Program-made: the position numbers and the translations under genes
NCBI RefSeq assembly: GCF_963678635.1
Contig: NC_087064.1
Span: forward strand, 1 to 64,000
Reading direction: 5' to 3'
DNA length: 64,000 bases
From: Symsagittifera roscoffensis
Taxonomy: Eukaryota > Xenacoelomorpha > Acoela > Convolutidae
The notes under the pieces: generated by a model
Databases searched by the model: none
What the model saw: only the letters and a program-made list of their open reading frames with translations
What the model was told of the DNA's origin: nothing
Shown here: in pieces, positions 41,446-53,977 of the stretch
Layout of the letters: the number at the start of each line of letters is the position of its first letter
Numbering within the stretch: position 1 is the stretch's first letter

Positions 41446-42371
41446 ATGTAACATTCGCCCGGAAGATAAATATCGACGGAAAACAAAACTAAGTCTTAAG
41501 ACGACTGGCTAACGTCTAAACAGAGCTTTGCATGCTTTTCACCGTCTCTACCAAGCCAGTACTTTCGGTGGTCTTTCCAACATCGGGTCGACAAAAACGT
41601 TACTGTTCTCCGGCTTCGACCAGAACGCTCAAATTAACTTAATTACATGCAAATAGTGAGCTCATGGCTGGGTCTCAGTATCCCCAGACCACGAGGTCAC
41701 TCCTAAAAACAGGGTTACTACTTATTATATTACTATTGTTTTTGTTCAGTAGATAAAAATCATCATCTCCATCGAAGATGGATCAACCCTTTCCCCCCCT
41801 CCCCCAACTCCTAGCACCTCATCCTTGTTAAAACTAATCCAAATATCAATTAAATTCAAGTCAGGACATGACAGGATGCTAAAAGTTTACGTGGCAGGAT
41901 AAAAGTTTCAGTTTCTTTACCCTTCCGGATTGACGAATCCGCTGAATCAAGCTCGTTAATCTTGATTCCCTCCTAATCCGGAAGGCTGGTTTCTTACCCT
42001 TCACCGTTGTTCGCAACGGCCCTGCAACTATTGTAGCAGCACAATAGTTGCAACTCGGAACGTCCTCTGCTATTCTGTAGTTCGTTGTCGTTTTTAATCT
42101 CGATTTTCGTCCTGTTCGCTATCGCAGATAAAGTTGTTCTTGTTCTTTTCTCGTTTTAGCCAAAATGGCCATTTCTGACGTTTCTCAGAAATATGACGTC
42201 ATAATTCGAATTTTTGAAATTTAAAAATACCGGAATATTCCAGCCCTCATCGTCTGGCTAATCGTTCCAATAACGTCCTTAATTCTCAATAACCACCAAT
42301 CCGGAAGGCTCGCTGCTAAAAATTCGAAGTCTGCACAAATTGCATTTTGGCCATTCTGGTCGAATGTCACA
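41446..42371 (-). repeat. 5' LTR of the minus-strand element
   Basis: Starts TGTAACATTCGCCC at 41447, directly against the + element's 3' LTR, and ends CGAATGTCACA. The half next to the PBS (41447-41880) is almost identical to the partner LTRs at 1357 and 5033. The outer half (41880-42371) differs by roughly 15%. LTRs of one insertion should not show that contrast. Confidence 0.82.
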
Positions 42372-45300
42372 AATTTCCTTTTTTTGTTTTTAAGAATAAT
42401 GACCGTAGTGAGTACTCTTATATAGATCTTGCTGATTTTTTTTAGCGGTTTCATTTTTCAAGTTCAGTGCATTTTCATTGTTAAAAGGAAGGCAAACTCC
42501 ACTATCGAACAGCAACAGTGTAAAGGTCACGAAAAACGTGATCGACTTTTTATTTCGAAATGATCGACTTTCAAAGAGCTTTAAGGCCATTCAAAAGTTG
42601 ACAGTTTTTGAAATTCAAAAGTTGAAGGTTTTTGAAAAAACATGTCAGTTCTTGTTTTTAGGTTCTTTGCGTTCATTACTCGTTTCCAACTGTCAGTTGG
42701 CTATGTTGTTCGTGTTTAGCTTACTAGGTATCTACTGCTGCAGAAAGTTCGGGTTTTGTTGTGTGGGTACAGTCGTCTCTTAATATAGCTTTGTGTAGAA
42801 TGCAAAAAAAAGCGTTTCTTTGCGTGCGTGTGCGGGCTTCAGGGTGACCTCTAATTGTATTATTTTTTCGACTCAACGAGCGTCATCCCTGGTATTAATG
42901 AGTTAAACGCCGCTTCGTAAGATTGTTGCAATGTTGATTTAAAGCTAGAAAATGTCTATTTCAGCATGTATCGAAACAAATGGAAAAAATTTAAGAATAT
43001 TTGGTATTCTATTCTAGTTTAAACCAAATTGTTTTTTTTGGCTTTGTGTTTGGTAGTGCGTTTGGGGGAAGGTTTTTCAAATGATCAAAAAGTATACTTT
43101 TTTTAAAATTTTTGCCTGTGACATGGTTAAGGTCAGTCGGAACATTCAGAGCTTTGCCCTTGTTATCAGTTTTTGTTTGAAAACTGCGTGAAGTTTATTA
43201 CATTAGAAGTTATTACATGCAAAATTTGCGTTTGTGGGATTTTCTTGCTTGTCAACTTCAGTGGAAGAGTTGTGTTGGGCAACCAATGGAAATTATAGTA
43301 TTTCGCTCAGTCTCGAGAAAAACAGACCTGAATGTTTTCGTTTTTCAAACTAATGATTTTCAAATTGTATTTACATTTGAGCTCTTCATGCTTTTTTCAT
43401 TATTGTATCTTTTTCGCCGATTTTATTTTGTTCCTATAGCTTGTTATACAATTCAGTCTCCTCTCGATAACTAAAAAAGTTCAAAAAAAATCAAAAAATG
43501 CCAACTGTCTGCGGGCCATCGTCTTCATTTGGGGCAAATATTTAATTTAAAAAACCCTCGTAGGTATCAAGGTTGAAAAAGAGGAATCTATTGAGCAATC
43601 TCTCACCCCCTCTCCTCCGTGTTCTCTCACCTCCCCCCCCCCCCCCCCCCCCCCTCCTATGCAAAAACGGCAAAACAAGTTTTCACACGTGAGCAGGTGG
43701 TTGAAGTGTAAATTGGTTGCAATCAATTGGCGGACTGAGTCTCTTTATGAACGTCGAGAATAAAAAATTCTATTAATTTTTTTTGCGATCATGGCTTCGA
43801 AGTAAGCAAAATACCAGGCTCATTTATTGATCTATTCATGCCAAAAAAAAAACTTTCAGCATCCTAATAATGTATGCAATTGCACATTTTTGTGCAAACA
43901 AAACAGGAAGAAGCCGGTTTAATATGCGACTATTTTGGCTATTTTTTTAAACTCTAAACCTAGTTATTGAGTTATCAGTATGTGATTTTTGGTCCTCCGC
44001 GTTTGTTGGAGAATCTGGCGTATAGTTTAAGACCATTAAAATTAGTTCAAGTGGTTATAAACGGGTCTCAAGTGCCTATTGGGCTCTCTACTCCTCGACC
44101 CCCCCCCCCCTCTCCTCCCTCGTCAAGCCAAAATGGGCGGGGGGGTGTTGCTTAATTTATGTAAAAAGAGCTTTAAATGAAGTAACTGTCTGTTGAATGG
44201 GAACGATTTCGCCTGTCTTCCAATGGAGAGTAGAAGCCAAACAAAGTTTCGTTTCAGGTTTCAGTTCACTTTTCCGGGATGGCTTTGACACTTTTTTCAT
44301 TCAATCAAATTGTTTTATGTATTTCTGCATTACTCAATTCCTATTCGTTTTTTCAGCAAATATGGTTAGGTATCGCGAACAGTTGTGTTTTCGTGAATGA
44401 TTTTCCATCTGTTTGATTTCCACGCGTAACATACAATTTGCTTACAGATTTAGTTGAGCGTTGTTAGATTGCCTGCACGAATACCTACCTGTAAATTGAC
44501 CTCAATTTATGCAAGAAACTTTTTATGCGGATTGTTCTCGCAAAATATATTTAAAAAGATTAAGCCAAAATTAATAAAATGGGCAAAATCTTTTTTCAGA
44601 GTTGAAGAATGTAGTTCAAATTCTTGTATAGGTCGCGATGATTTTTTTTCAGGAAAAATCTTAAAGTTTGTTCAGTCACAAACTTACTTTTTCGCGGTGT
44701 GACGTTTGATTTCAAATTGAGAAACAAGTATTTTTTAGAATTTAAATTGCGTTCATTGACTCTTTTCCAACTGTCCGTTGGCTATGTTTGTTTTTGGGAA
44801 TATATGTGCTGGTCGATTTTCTGTGCGTGACACCTAGTATGCAGCGTCATCATTATACAGCAAAATATGATGAGACTAAAAGCACTTGGAGTGACTTGTC
44901 TTCAGTGCTTCCTCCATTTCATCCTGTGTTCTTACCTGTGTTCTTATTTTCAATGGCTGGCTTTGCTGCAAAAGTAGAGCATTTTGTAGAAGAGTTTTTT
45001 TGATATTTGGGAGGTCCTGAAATCCTCATTACCAATAGGTGTAGCTACTACTCATTTCAATGCAAATACAAATTGAACTTAACAGTAATTCATTGTTTGC
45101 GTTTAACGTGCTGACCGCAAGAGAGCTTTACTTACCAGTTTGGGAGGAGGAGAGTCAAATTACAGTGCGTTATTGAAGCATTTTGAGTTCTAAATTCAAA
45201 CTATCGTGATTTGTGCTTTTTGTGCAACTTTGTTGTGATGTTTAATTTATTTTTACTTATTAATTTTTGCTCGTCTTTTTTGGAGTGAGGACCGAATTTG

Positions 45301-45547
45301 GCACCGTTTTATGAAAATAGCAGATCAGCTTTTTTTTCAGAATGGACGAATTTTTGAAGCTTTTATAAAATCAGCTCTGGCTGAATTTGATTTTATTAAT
45401 CTTCTGTGTTTCAACTATGTTGCTGTTTGTTATATAACTCAACATCTACTATAAAATTTTGTTGTCCAAACATTTAAGGTCAATTTCGCTCTTCAGGTAG
45501 TTTTGAGACTGTCTTATCTCTGCTTCCAACTAATCCTGTCACAGAAA
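42372..45547. other. AT-rich host intergenic DNA
   Basis: No gene recognised on either strand. It contains a run of 22 C at 43633-43654 and a run of 12 C at 44099-44110, each flanked by 'ctctcctcc'. Frames up to 101 codons look random. A 5' untranslated exon of the downstream glutaredoxin could lie here. Confidence 0.6.
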
Positions 45548-46829
45548 ATGTCGGCCACTGCCGCAGCCATTATCAAGGAACACAGTCTCGTAGTGTTTTC
45601 GAAGACGTACTGTGGCTTCTGCACCAAGGCCAAAGCTGAGCTGAACAAGGTGGGGGCACAATATCATCTGGTTGAACTGGACAAGATGGGAGGAGGAGAT
45701 GCTCTGCAGAGCCAAATCCAGAAACTTTCTGGAATCAGAACTGTAAGCATGTTTCATTGTTCATGAAAAGAACTCATGAGCAAGTGTTGATGAACGAACA
45801 GAACAACGTTCTCTGATTTAGGTGGTGGGTTTTTTCAGGAAGTTCATTCATGCTCATTCTTGTTAACACAAGCGAAGCTTATGTGATAGTTTGAACTCTC
45901 TTTTTTTTCCGACCCAAGTCGCAAATGTTAGTGTTCATTTTGATCAATAACCAGCTATTAAGTACAGCCAATGCTAAGGATATTAACACAGACTAATTTA
46001 TTACAAATAGCACTTAAGCTTCAAGGCATCATGAATATGTAGCTTAGAGGTAGGGAAGAAGACCGCAACAAACTACGGGTTCGAACCTGGATGAGGTCGA
46101 ATGTTTTTAAGGATGTTTTTTCGTATACTAGTTGAAATGCGTCCGCTCTATAAATTGAGGCCTATAAATAGTTGGTACCTTTCTTTTTTTCAAATTGAAT
46201 GGTAATGCTTATGCGTCATAATTGGCTTGAGTCACTAAAATGTCAGTGTGAGATCAATTTTTTTTGCGTTACGTTTCCTCTTTTATTTTAACGAGAAAGT
46301 GTTTGACGAAATTCCCTGACTTTGATAAAAAATTTCAATTTGATTTGAGGCAAGCTTATTGGTGCAAGTATTGTGTTACTTGGTGAATTCTGTTACGCGG
46401 CGGAGAAAATGCGTTCGAAATAGGGTCTTTATATTGATTTGTGACAGTTCACACAATCAATTATCAAAGTTAGGTTTTGAAATTGAGTGTATAAGCAGAA
46501 GTCGTTCGAAGAGTTTGTGCAGGTTTTCATGCAGAAAAGAAGAGATCGTGTCACTAATTATGTTTTAGCCTTTACGCCGTGGAACTTATTTTTTCGTTTT
46601 TGACGCAACTGTTGAATGGCGGCCTGGCAATTCCACCGAGGACAGACTTAGAAAGGGTAAAAACATTGATTAATTTGAGTGGTTGATCTTAAAACAAGGC
46701 AATGTTTAGGTGCCGCAAGTGTTTCTGGAAGGTGAGTTTGTGGGGGACTCGAGTGAAATAAGGCAGAAGCTGAGCAAGGGCGATTTTGTGCAGCAGTTGT
46801 CGGAGAAAGGACTCATCAAAACTGACTGA
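45548..46829 (+). CDS. Dithiol glutaredoxin, two exons
   Basis: Exon 1 is 45548-45742, from ATG ('MSATAAAI') through the active site 'SKTYCGFCTKAKAEL' to 'SGIRT', with donor GTAAGC. Exon 2 is 46710-46829, after acceptor TTTAG, starting 'VPQVFLEGEFVGDSSEI' and ending 'GLIKTD' then TGA. The exons join in phase 0 and give about 104 residues, the usual size of a cytosolic Grx. The 'TVPQVF' cis-Pro motif and the following 'GD' glutathione-binding region are present. The protein reduces disulfides and glutathionylated proteins using glutathione. The active site is CGFC rather than the common CPYC. The start at 45548 is preferred over upstream in-frame codons, which lack ATG. The intron is 967 bp and holds a tRNA-like relic. 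Confidence 0.9.
46037..46092 (+). repeat. tRNA-derived pol III promoter relic
   Basis: A-box-like TAGCTTAGAGG (46040-46050) and B-box-like GGTTCGAACC (46079-46088) are spaced as in a tRNA gene, and a T run follows near 46106. A full cloverleaf cannot be closed. A SINE head or tRNA pseudogene in the glutaredoxin intron is likely. Confidence 0.4.
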
Positions 46830-47305
46830 GTGGCATGTACTATGCTACGAGATCTTCCTTCCTGTCTAATATCCATCTGTTCACATTACTATTGCTGTTT
46901 TTCCAATTATTCTGCTGGAAAATGTTCAAAGAGCAAGTTACACACAATCTACTGGACAGGATGCTGCTTCCATGAGTTATTCTGATGGAAAGCAACAAGT
47001 CAAAAAATAGCTTTGACTCCAATGGCCAATGTTTTGCTAAAATTATGTATTTGAATCATTAGTTTAAGTTTTGGAGAATCCAAAATCATTTGAAGTTTAG
47101 GAATAATTTCAGTCAAACCTGCTTGTTTTTTTCCCAAAGCGAAAATTCCTGTAGTAGTGGCAATGACGGACAGAGTATTTCATTTCGAACTCGATACCCT
47201 GCCTGTTTTTGTTCGAACACTCAAAACAAGTTATTACCAACACTACAGGACCTTTTACTCTGAGGAAATAAAACGAAAAGCACGTTCGACTCAAAGAAAG
47301 AAAAG
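46830..47305. other. Intergenic, downstream of glutaredoxin
   Basis: AT-rich. It probably begins with the glutaredoxin 3' UTR, but no standard AATAAA was identified with confidence. No gene. Confidence 0.5.
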
Positions 47306-47306
47306 G

Positions 47307-47360
<54 letters not shown>

Positions 47361-48420
47361 AGAGAGGAGAGAGGAGAGAGAGTGTAGAATCGGTAATTCT
47401 ATCAAATTTTCGACTTACCGACCGTGTATTTTATCCTAACATGATAGGGAAATAGTAGTAAATTTGGTTCAAAATCGGGTTATGGTTAGTTTATTGGGAT
47501 CGTATGACTTTGTTGCTTGGGTCAAGATTTGACACCGAAGTCAGTTGGTATTTAAGTAAGTAGCGAAAGGCGGATTTAACTGATAAGAATCATACGACTT
47601 CGGTTACTTACCCGATTTACGATGCCAACCGCAGGGGGATGTATTTACGAAACGTGAACAAGTCGATAAAAACCCCGGACTTGGGACCTGTCAGCTTTGA
47701 CAGGGGGAGTAGGTAAAAGGGAAAACCATAGGGGGCGGTTGTGCTTAAGGGGATGACAGCACCGATATGAAGTGGCGTGACTTTAACAAAAACGGAGCAC
47801 AAATAGAGATAAGAAGTGGAGGTTAGAGAGCGGATTTTAGCAGAACGAGTTAACGAAGGTAAGATTCAGTAGGTCCCAGTTGTGGTCGCTATCTGAACTC
47901 ATCAGTTAATTGTTTCACAGCGAGTGAAGTAAGAACGCAAGTCGAAGTGCCTTGTGGAATATTAGTTAGAGCAGAAGCTAGCACAAGTCAGAGAGATTAG
48001 TCGACACGTGTACTGACCGAGTACGCAGAGAAGAAATTGTTAAGCGTGTACAGATCGCAAACCATTCTGTTGTATATTATTAAATTATACGCTGGCCGAA
48101 CTAGTAGGCCCTTTGTATTCATTCAGACATATATATTGAATTCATTTGAGAGAAAGGAATTCGTTATACGCGACTTCAAGCGAGATATAGCGAGCAAGAG
48201 CATCACTGACCAGGGGGGAGCAATAGAATACAGTAGAGGACAACTCACCACTAAAATAACCCTTTCGGGATTGTCGTTAATACCGAGCCTTAGTGACCCC
48301 TGCTTTAGCACGGTAAAAAGGGATAGCTTCGCAAGATTGTGTGTGGAAATCCTAAAGACGACAGAGAGGGAGAGAGAGAGAGAGAGAGAGAGGGACAGGG
48401 AGAGGGAGAGGGAGAGATAA
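47306..48420. repeat. GA microsatellite interrupted by an insertion
   Basis: A (GA)n tract at about 47310-47382 and another at about 48364-48418 enclose 981 bp of more GC-rich, unrelated sequence (see the solo LTR). The tracts look like one microsatellite split in two. Confidence 0.75.
47383..48363. mobile_element. Probable solo LTR in a GA repeat
   Basis: Starts TGTAGAATCGG and ends AAAGACGACA, so it has TG...CA ends. GAGAG lies on both sides, though that is uninformative in a GA repeat. It contains no coding remnant. The size, about 981 bp, fits an LTR. It is not the LTR of either giant element. Orientation unknown. Confidence 0.5.
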
Positions 48421-51400
48421 GCATGTCGTAAGAAAAGCCTTTACACTTGATTTTGACTAAATCAAAGAAAAATCACAGGACTCACAGAAGTGTGATGTCT
48501 TATTACAGACCTTTCAGTCGTGACTCCTATAAAGTTGTCATTGTCGAGCAAAGTTTTCTGGTTGTCAGATTAATTGACACAAATTCGGACGAAACTGATC
48601 TCACAATGGATATACTGCAATTTTTACTCTGTTTTAGCCAAAACTATCTTACGTTCTTACAGTTTGTGAGCTAGTTCAGTTACTCAAAGAATAATAGTTG
48701 GCAAATTTCTCTTATTTTTTTGCCAATTTCATATTTCTCAAGTTGATTGTGATTAAACTAGGGAACACACTACAAGAAAGATACTAGCTAAAATAGGTTG
48801 GAAATGGCAGTATTAATGATGTTGTGTTCCTTAACTTAAAGTTAAAGCGAAGGGTACCTTTTTGGAATGCGCAAAGAGCACCGTATTTTGAACCACTCAT
48901 AATATGCACCATATGAACTGCACCAAATATATACCGTTTTAAGCTGAATGCGCTGTTAGTTACCAATTTTTTCTCTTAGCTTTAGAACAAAAGATTGAGC
49001 TCAACAATTTAAAAGAGCTCATGTAAAGCAACGCAGAAGTAGAGCGACAAAAGAACCCTATTATATGGCGAGAAGTGGTTCTTTTCTACATTTTTCTAGC
49101 TTAGACTTAAGTCTTTTGCTGAAACAGATTGAAAATCTTACAAAACTTGATGAACAGCTTTCATTCCCAGACAAAATTGTAATGAAAAGCTCTTCAGTGT
49201 TAATAGTATCCTTTATCTTGCCCTACAAGTACAAGAAGGTACTGCTCCGAGAACACGTCAATGTTACGAAGACATCTGCTGTTTTTTGCTGAAAATTTCA
49301 AGTTGACAGAATCGAAAATGTGCAAATTAAATTGTGTAGGCTCATCAACTCATCCAAAGTCAGCTAATGCAAAGGCAACTTTGAGATCAGGTGTACATCT
49401 GCAAATTTATCATATTTTTGCCACGCAAAGATCAGTCAAAACTTGGCCCATGTTTAAACATTTGATACTCTTTCGATCCTGGCTTTAGAAAATGAAGAGT
49501 AATACACTCATGATGTAGACAAAAACCAGTCATCCAGTTTCGATGATCAGGCGAATTTTTATGATATTGGAGACTACCAAGATAGTCGCGAAGTTATTCT
49601 GGATCTGAAGATCAGGTCTCTGATCAAGAACGACCTAACACAGTCGAAGATAACTGGACAGGCTAGACATTTGAAAGTCCGTGTTTTGCAATTTGTGCAG
49701 CAGCGAAAATCATATCAAATGTTTGTCCATGCTTGTGTCATACCTAGACCGATAATTAAACGAAAGCATGATTCCCTTTCCCAGCTAATCTCATCTTATT
49801 TTCTCTATTATATAATGAATATCTGTGTACTGACCCTCTGACAATCTTGCCAGAGAATAATATCGAAATATAGCTGTGCTTTTGTTTCTTCTGTTGTTTT
49901 GGATTGTTCTGTGGTTTGGTTTAATTCTTTTATTCAAAATTGCACTCGTGAAACCATTATTTGGTCAGTTTTGAATTTTTGCAACGTGCGCAGTCAGAAA
50001 CCGAGATGCAAAGAACGGGGCATCAATTACTGTCATTCCGATCCTATAAATGGTCCAGGATACGGGTTAAACTTCGGCAACTGGTTTTTCAAAATTCTTA
50101 AATGGTTTTTCGAGCTTCAAACGCCCTAGCTATTAAAGCAAATATATTTACATGACGAAAGCCAGAACGCTAGAAAAACCATTTTGGGACACAATAATAA
50201 TACACTATGGTAAAATTAAATGGACTAGCTCTTACACGACAATCAACAGAGAAAAGCTAAATGTGTTGTTGAGATTGTATTTGGTCGAAAGAACATTCGA
50301 AGTGAACGCCCAGAGCACTAGCCTCTTGCTGTTTTAAAAATTCAAAACAAGCATTTTTTCGTTGCGGTTGCATCTGATTCTGAAGTTACCGTTGAAAAGA
50401 ATGCACACAACCCTTGCTTCTGTGTTACATGATTCTAGTCAATTCTATTATCGCTGATAGCATCTCGTTAGTACAGCAAGCAGATCTTCAGTCCGAAATA
50501 TTCCAAAAAATCTGCCTATTTTCTTAAAAATTGATTGACTCTTAAGATATCAGTCGTCATAAAACTTTTTCTTCTAATTTGCAGTGCGTTTACCTTCAAA
50601 TAAAACAGAATCCTACCAAAACAAACAACTAGCGTTACCGCGAAGTTACTTTCATCTTGAAAGGAAAATCCGAATAACATCCAGATTTGATATGAACTGA
50701 TAGTTAGTCAGCTACTCTTTATCTGTCTGGCTTGCAGTTTTGTTTGGTTAAGTCTAAAAGTTATCGAAAGATAGTTGACAGAAAAGCAACATTCATATCA
50801 AATCCGGATGTTATTACGGTCTTCTTTAGAAACCGTTTTCTCCAGAAAACGAAATCCAAAAAAATCAATTGTCTTATTATCTGGATTTTTCTTGTATTGT
50901 TTTTCTCAAGGCAGTTGGCGCAGTTTGCATTTGCCAGTTACTCTTTAGTCCGGCGCATTTACTCTTACAAAATAAATCTCAAAGCCATGCTTGAAGCGCT
51001 TCCGTCGCCGTTTGTGCAAGCGACAAGCAGGTCTTCAGTACCAGTACAGCATTTTGAAAATATCAAAAAAGATAAGCATTTCAACTGAGAGGATGCACAA
51101 AAGACATAAATTATGCCCACTGAGAGTCTACGCGTAGTCAAAAAAGAAACCGAAAATTAATTTATCATCCGCTCCAAATTGGAAGCATCACTATATTCCT
51201 ATGACACAGTAATGCACGTGTAAAAATCAACTGCTTAAATGTTCAGCATCGTTGAATTGCTATTAAGAAGCGATTTAGAATTTAAGAATACCAAATTTTC
51301 TTAAGTATGTCAGATAGAAATTGCAATGCATTGCCTCTAATTGACTTTTGATTTTTACTACAGCTAATTGATAGAACAAGGCCCTGATAGAACAAAAAGT

Positions 51401-53977
51401 CCATTAGAAGATTTTTTTTTCTTTCCCAACTTCCTTATCAAGTTCTGGCACAAAGCCTTCACCCCAATGATTTTTCTCACTAAACCCAAAATGCAATTCA
51501 TACCAACTCTATTACTTGTAGAAAAAACTAAAATCTCACTTGGAATAGCATACGAAAGTTCGAGAAATTGTTACCATGAACATCTTTATCTAATTATATC
51601 TTTTTGGTAATCGCAAATGTCAGAGCATGCTCCAATGTAATCAGTTTATACATACATTTCTAGTTTTATCCGTCGTGCGTACAAGATTTCACTCCCTAAA
51701 CATGATTAACTCTTAGAACTATGAACCTTCAGAAAAAGCTAAAAGGAATTTCAAATGAAGTTCAAAAGTGCCAGAATTGCTTGGAATTTTTCTCCTTATC
51801 AAAATAATTTTCACCAAAAGCACGCTTTTTTCTATGAATCAATAAAAATTGGCAATTAATTTTGCCCTTTTTAACGAGTAGGGAAAATAAGTGTTGTCCT
51901 AAACTGAATTTGGAAAGAAAACCAAAAAAGTCAGCCAAACTGGGCTGTTCTAAAACAAAGCTAGGAAAATGAGGTAACGTCGAGTCGAGTTTTTAGAAAG
52001 AAGTTTTCATGCAAAACAACTTACTCGAAGAATTGACAAAAAATTATGCAACCGTCACTTAAGAAAATGGGAGATCACTTAGAGTGTGTAAGTTCTTCAG
52101 TTTTTGTCAATTTTAATTTGAGCGGCTGGTTTTGCTCGTTTTTCACTGCCGCAGCTGAAGTAAAATTCCATTTGCTCTTTTTGTTCTTTTTTCAATCTCA
52201 ATTCTGATGGCCCTTTTCCAGCTTGATGCTTATCTCTTTCCCCATTCGCATTCACTCTACCAATACTGTGGCAAATGCTTTCGCCAATGACAATGGCAAT
52301 ACTTTTTGGGTGATTAAGATTCCAATTTCAAATCGTAGTTTAGTTGTTTCTTTTTAAATGATTTCTTTTTGAGTTTTGAGTCTTTCAGTTTACTAATTTG
52401 GCGGCATAATCATGTCAAAAATGTGGCAAAATTAGATTCGGCAAAGATTAAAGTTCAAATGTCGTAGACAAATGCAACGTCCACTGCAAATGAATTTGGT
52501 GGAAAGATGAGATGGGCTCTACATGAAATAACCGTTGCTTTTTCAGAAAAAAGCGCGCAGTGTCATGAACGTTACGTTTCTTAGTTGTCAAGCGAAAGTC
52601 GCCCTCTTTTAAAAGCGCAATGAGCACATTATCGGAAACACGAACGAAAAGTCAGAATATGATAGCTTTGAAGTAATGTATACCTTTTAAGCTGTATTCA
52701 CCATTTTTGTGTACCAAATATATAAAGTTTTAGTTGTAGAGCAGACGGTTGAATTCAGTATTTTCAAACAACGCAGAGTCATAGTGCAAAAAGAACCGAA
52801 AAAGTTCAATAACTTATCAGTTAAATAACTTGTAATCACAATCACCACTGAAAAGTCTTCAATATGCCATCCCACGTGACCCCTGAGAGTTTTCACTAAT
52901 ATTGTAGAAATTGGACAAAAAACCTACAACTGTGCCATATTTTTCGGCCACTCTGCGAACGTTGAAGTTTAAACATACTGCAATTATGCACACGTTAAAC
53001 ATCTTTTTACTTGCGAGAGCAAGTGACTTGTAATCGGGAAATTTTCCCAAAAAATTCTCCTGACATGCTCAATTTCTTGAAAATTCACATAAAACTACCT
53101 TTTAGTTCATGTAGGGTAGTATTTTTTTCAAATATATTGAAAAATTGGTTTTCGTTCTAATTTCTGTCGGCTCGTTTTTTTTTTCAAATGCAATTTTTTA
53201 TCTGGTAAGCTTCTCAAGCGGTTCTTTTTCAAAGCTGAGGTTGTTTAATTAAATTTTGATTCAGACAGGTTCTAGTAGTAATTGAAAGTTTCGCTCTAGT
53301 TTGTAAATGTACCAATTCTGTTTTTAATACATGTTTTTTTTTGTTAAACGGGTTCGGCTTATGTTATATCGGTTTATTCAATTTCTGTTGCGCAGTTTCA
53401 AGGGCGAAGTGTTTTTAGTGCTTTTCGTTGTTTCAGAAACTTTCACTTTAAAAACTTATAGCTTGAATTTTTTTTGTCCACAGTTTCGTTATCGGCTTAG
53501 CGTGGGTCGACCCTCGAAAGTTTTCTTGCCTTCGATATCCTGGCATGTTTTCTTCCGAAACAATTTCATTCAAAACAATCGTTAGAAAATTTTGGTAGAT
53601 CAATTTTTTCAGTGGCTTTCAGTTTCATTTCATGCCGGCTGAGATTACATGCTATCACAAGTGGTGCGAAGCTCCGCTTCCTCCCTATAAAATAGTGTAG
53701 AAGTGATAAGCTTATAAAAACATCTTGATGCGATTATTTAGTTGTTGGCGAATAGTCGCCAAGCGCCCATGCTCCAGCAGTTGAAGGGATCGACATCGAT
53801 CATATTTGTCTGGCTGCATTGTCTCATGTATAATTGGAATGTCTCAATTTCAAGCTAACTTAAATAGTGATGTCTGAAATGTCGTGATATCTTCACTAGG
53901 TTATGTACAGAAAACAAAGAGGGAATAGCTGGGTGGGTTTGTTTCAGATGATTGTAAATATTGAGGACTAATCAGTT
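48421..53977. other. AT-rich host intergenic DNA
   Basis: No recognisable gene on either strand. It includes an inverted repeat (50673-50696 versus 50792-50815, 23 of 24 bases) and a stop-to-stop frame at 49503-49841 with no ATG near its start. Both are reported as low-grade observations. The remaining short frames look random. Confidence 0.55.

Larger units (their letters stand above)
5033..42371 (-). mobile_element. Older giant LTR retrotransposon, split by the + element
   Basis: Reading the minus strand, the pieces in order are: 5' LTR 42371-41447, PBS and leader 18462-17416, the C-terminal end of ORF1 17415-16123, ORF2 15718-6723, polypurine tract, and 3' LTR 5954-5033. The + element (18468-41445) lies exactly between the 5' LTR and the PBS. 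Homology to ORF1 stops dead at about 17415, so gag, protease, RT, RNase H and integrase are deleted and the copy cannot be autonomous. Coding identity to the + element is only moderate, so this is a separate lineage of the same family rather than a sister copy. Confidence 0.85.

Noticed and set aside
45503-45547. Upstream start for the glutaredoxin (15 extra residues)
   Set aside because: The codon is TTG. The ATG at 45548 gives the normal family length.
47157-47387. Arg/Glu repeat protein
   Set aside because: Translation of a GA microsatellite.
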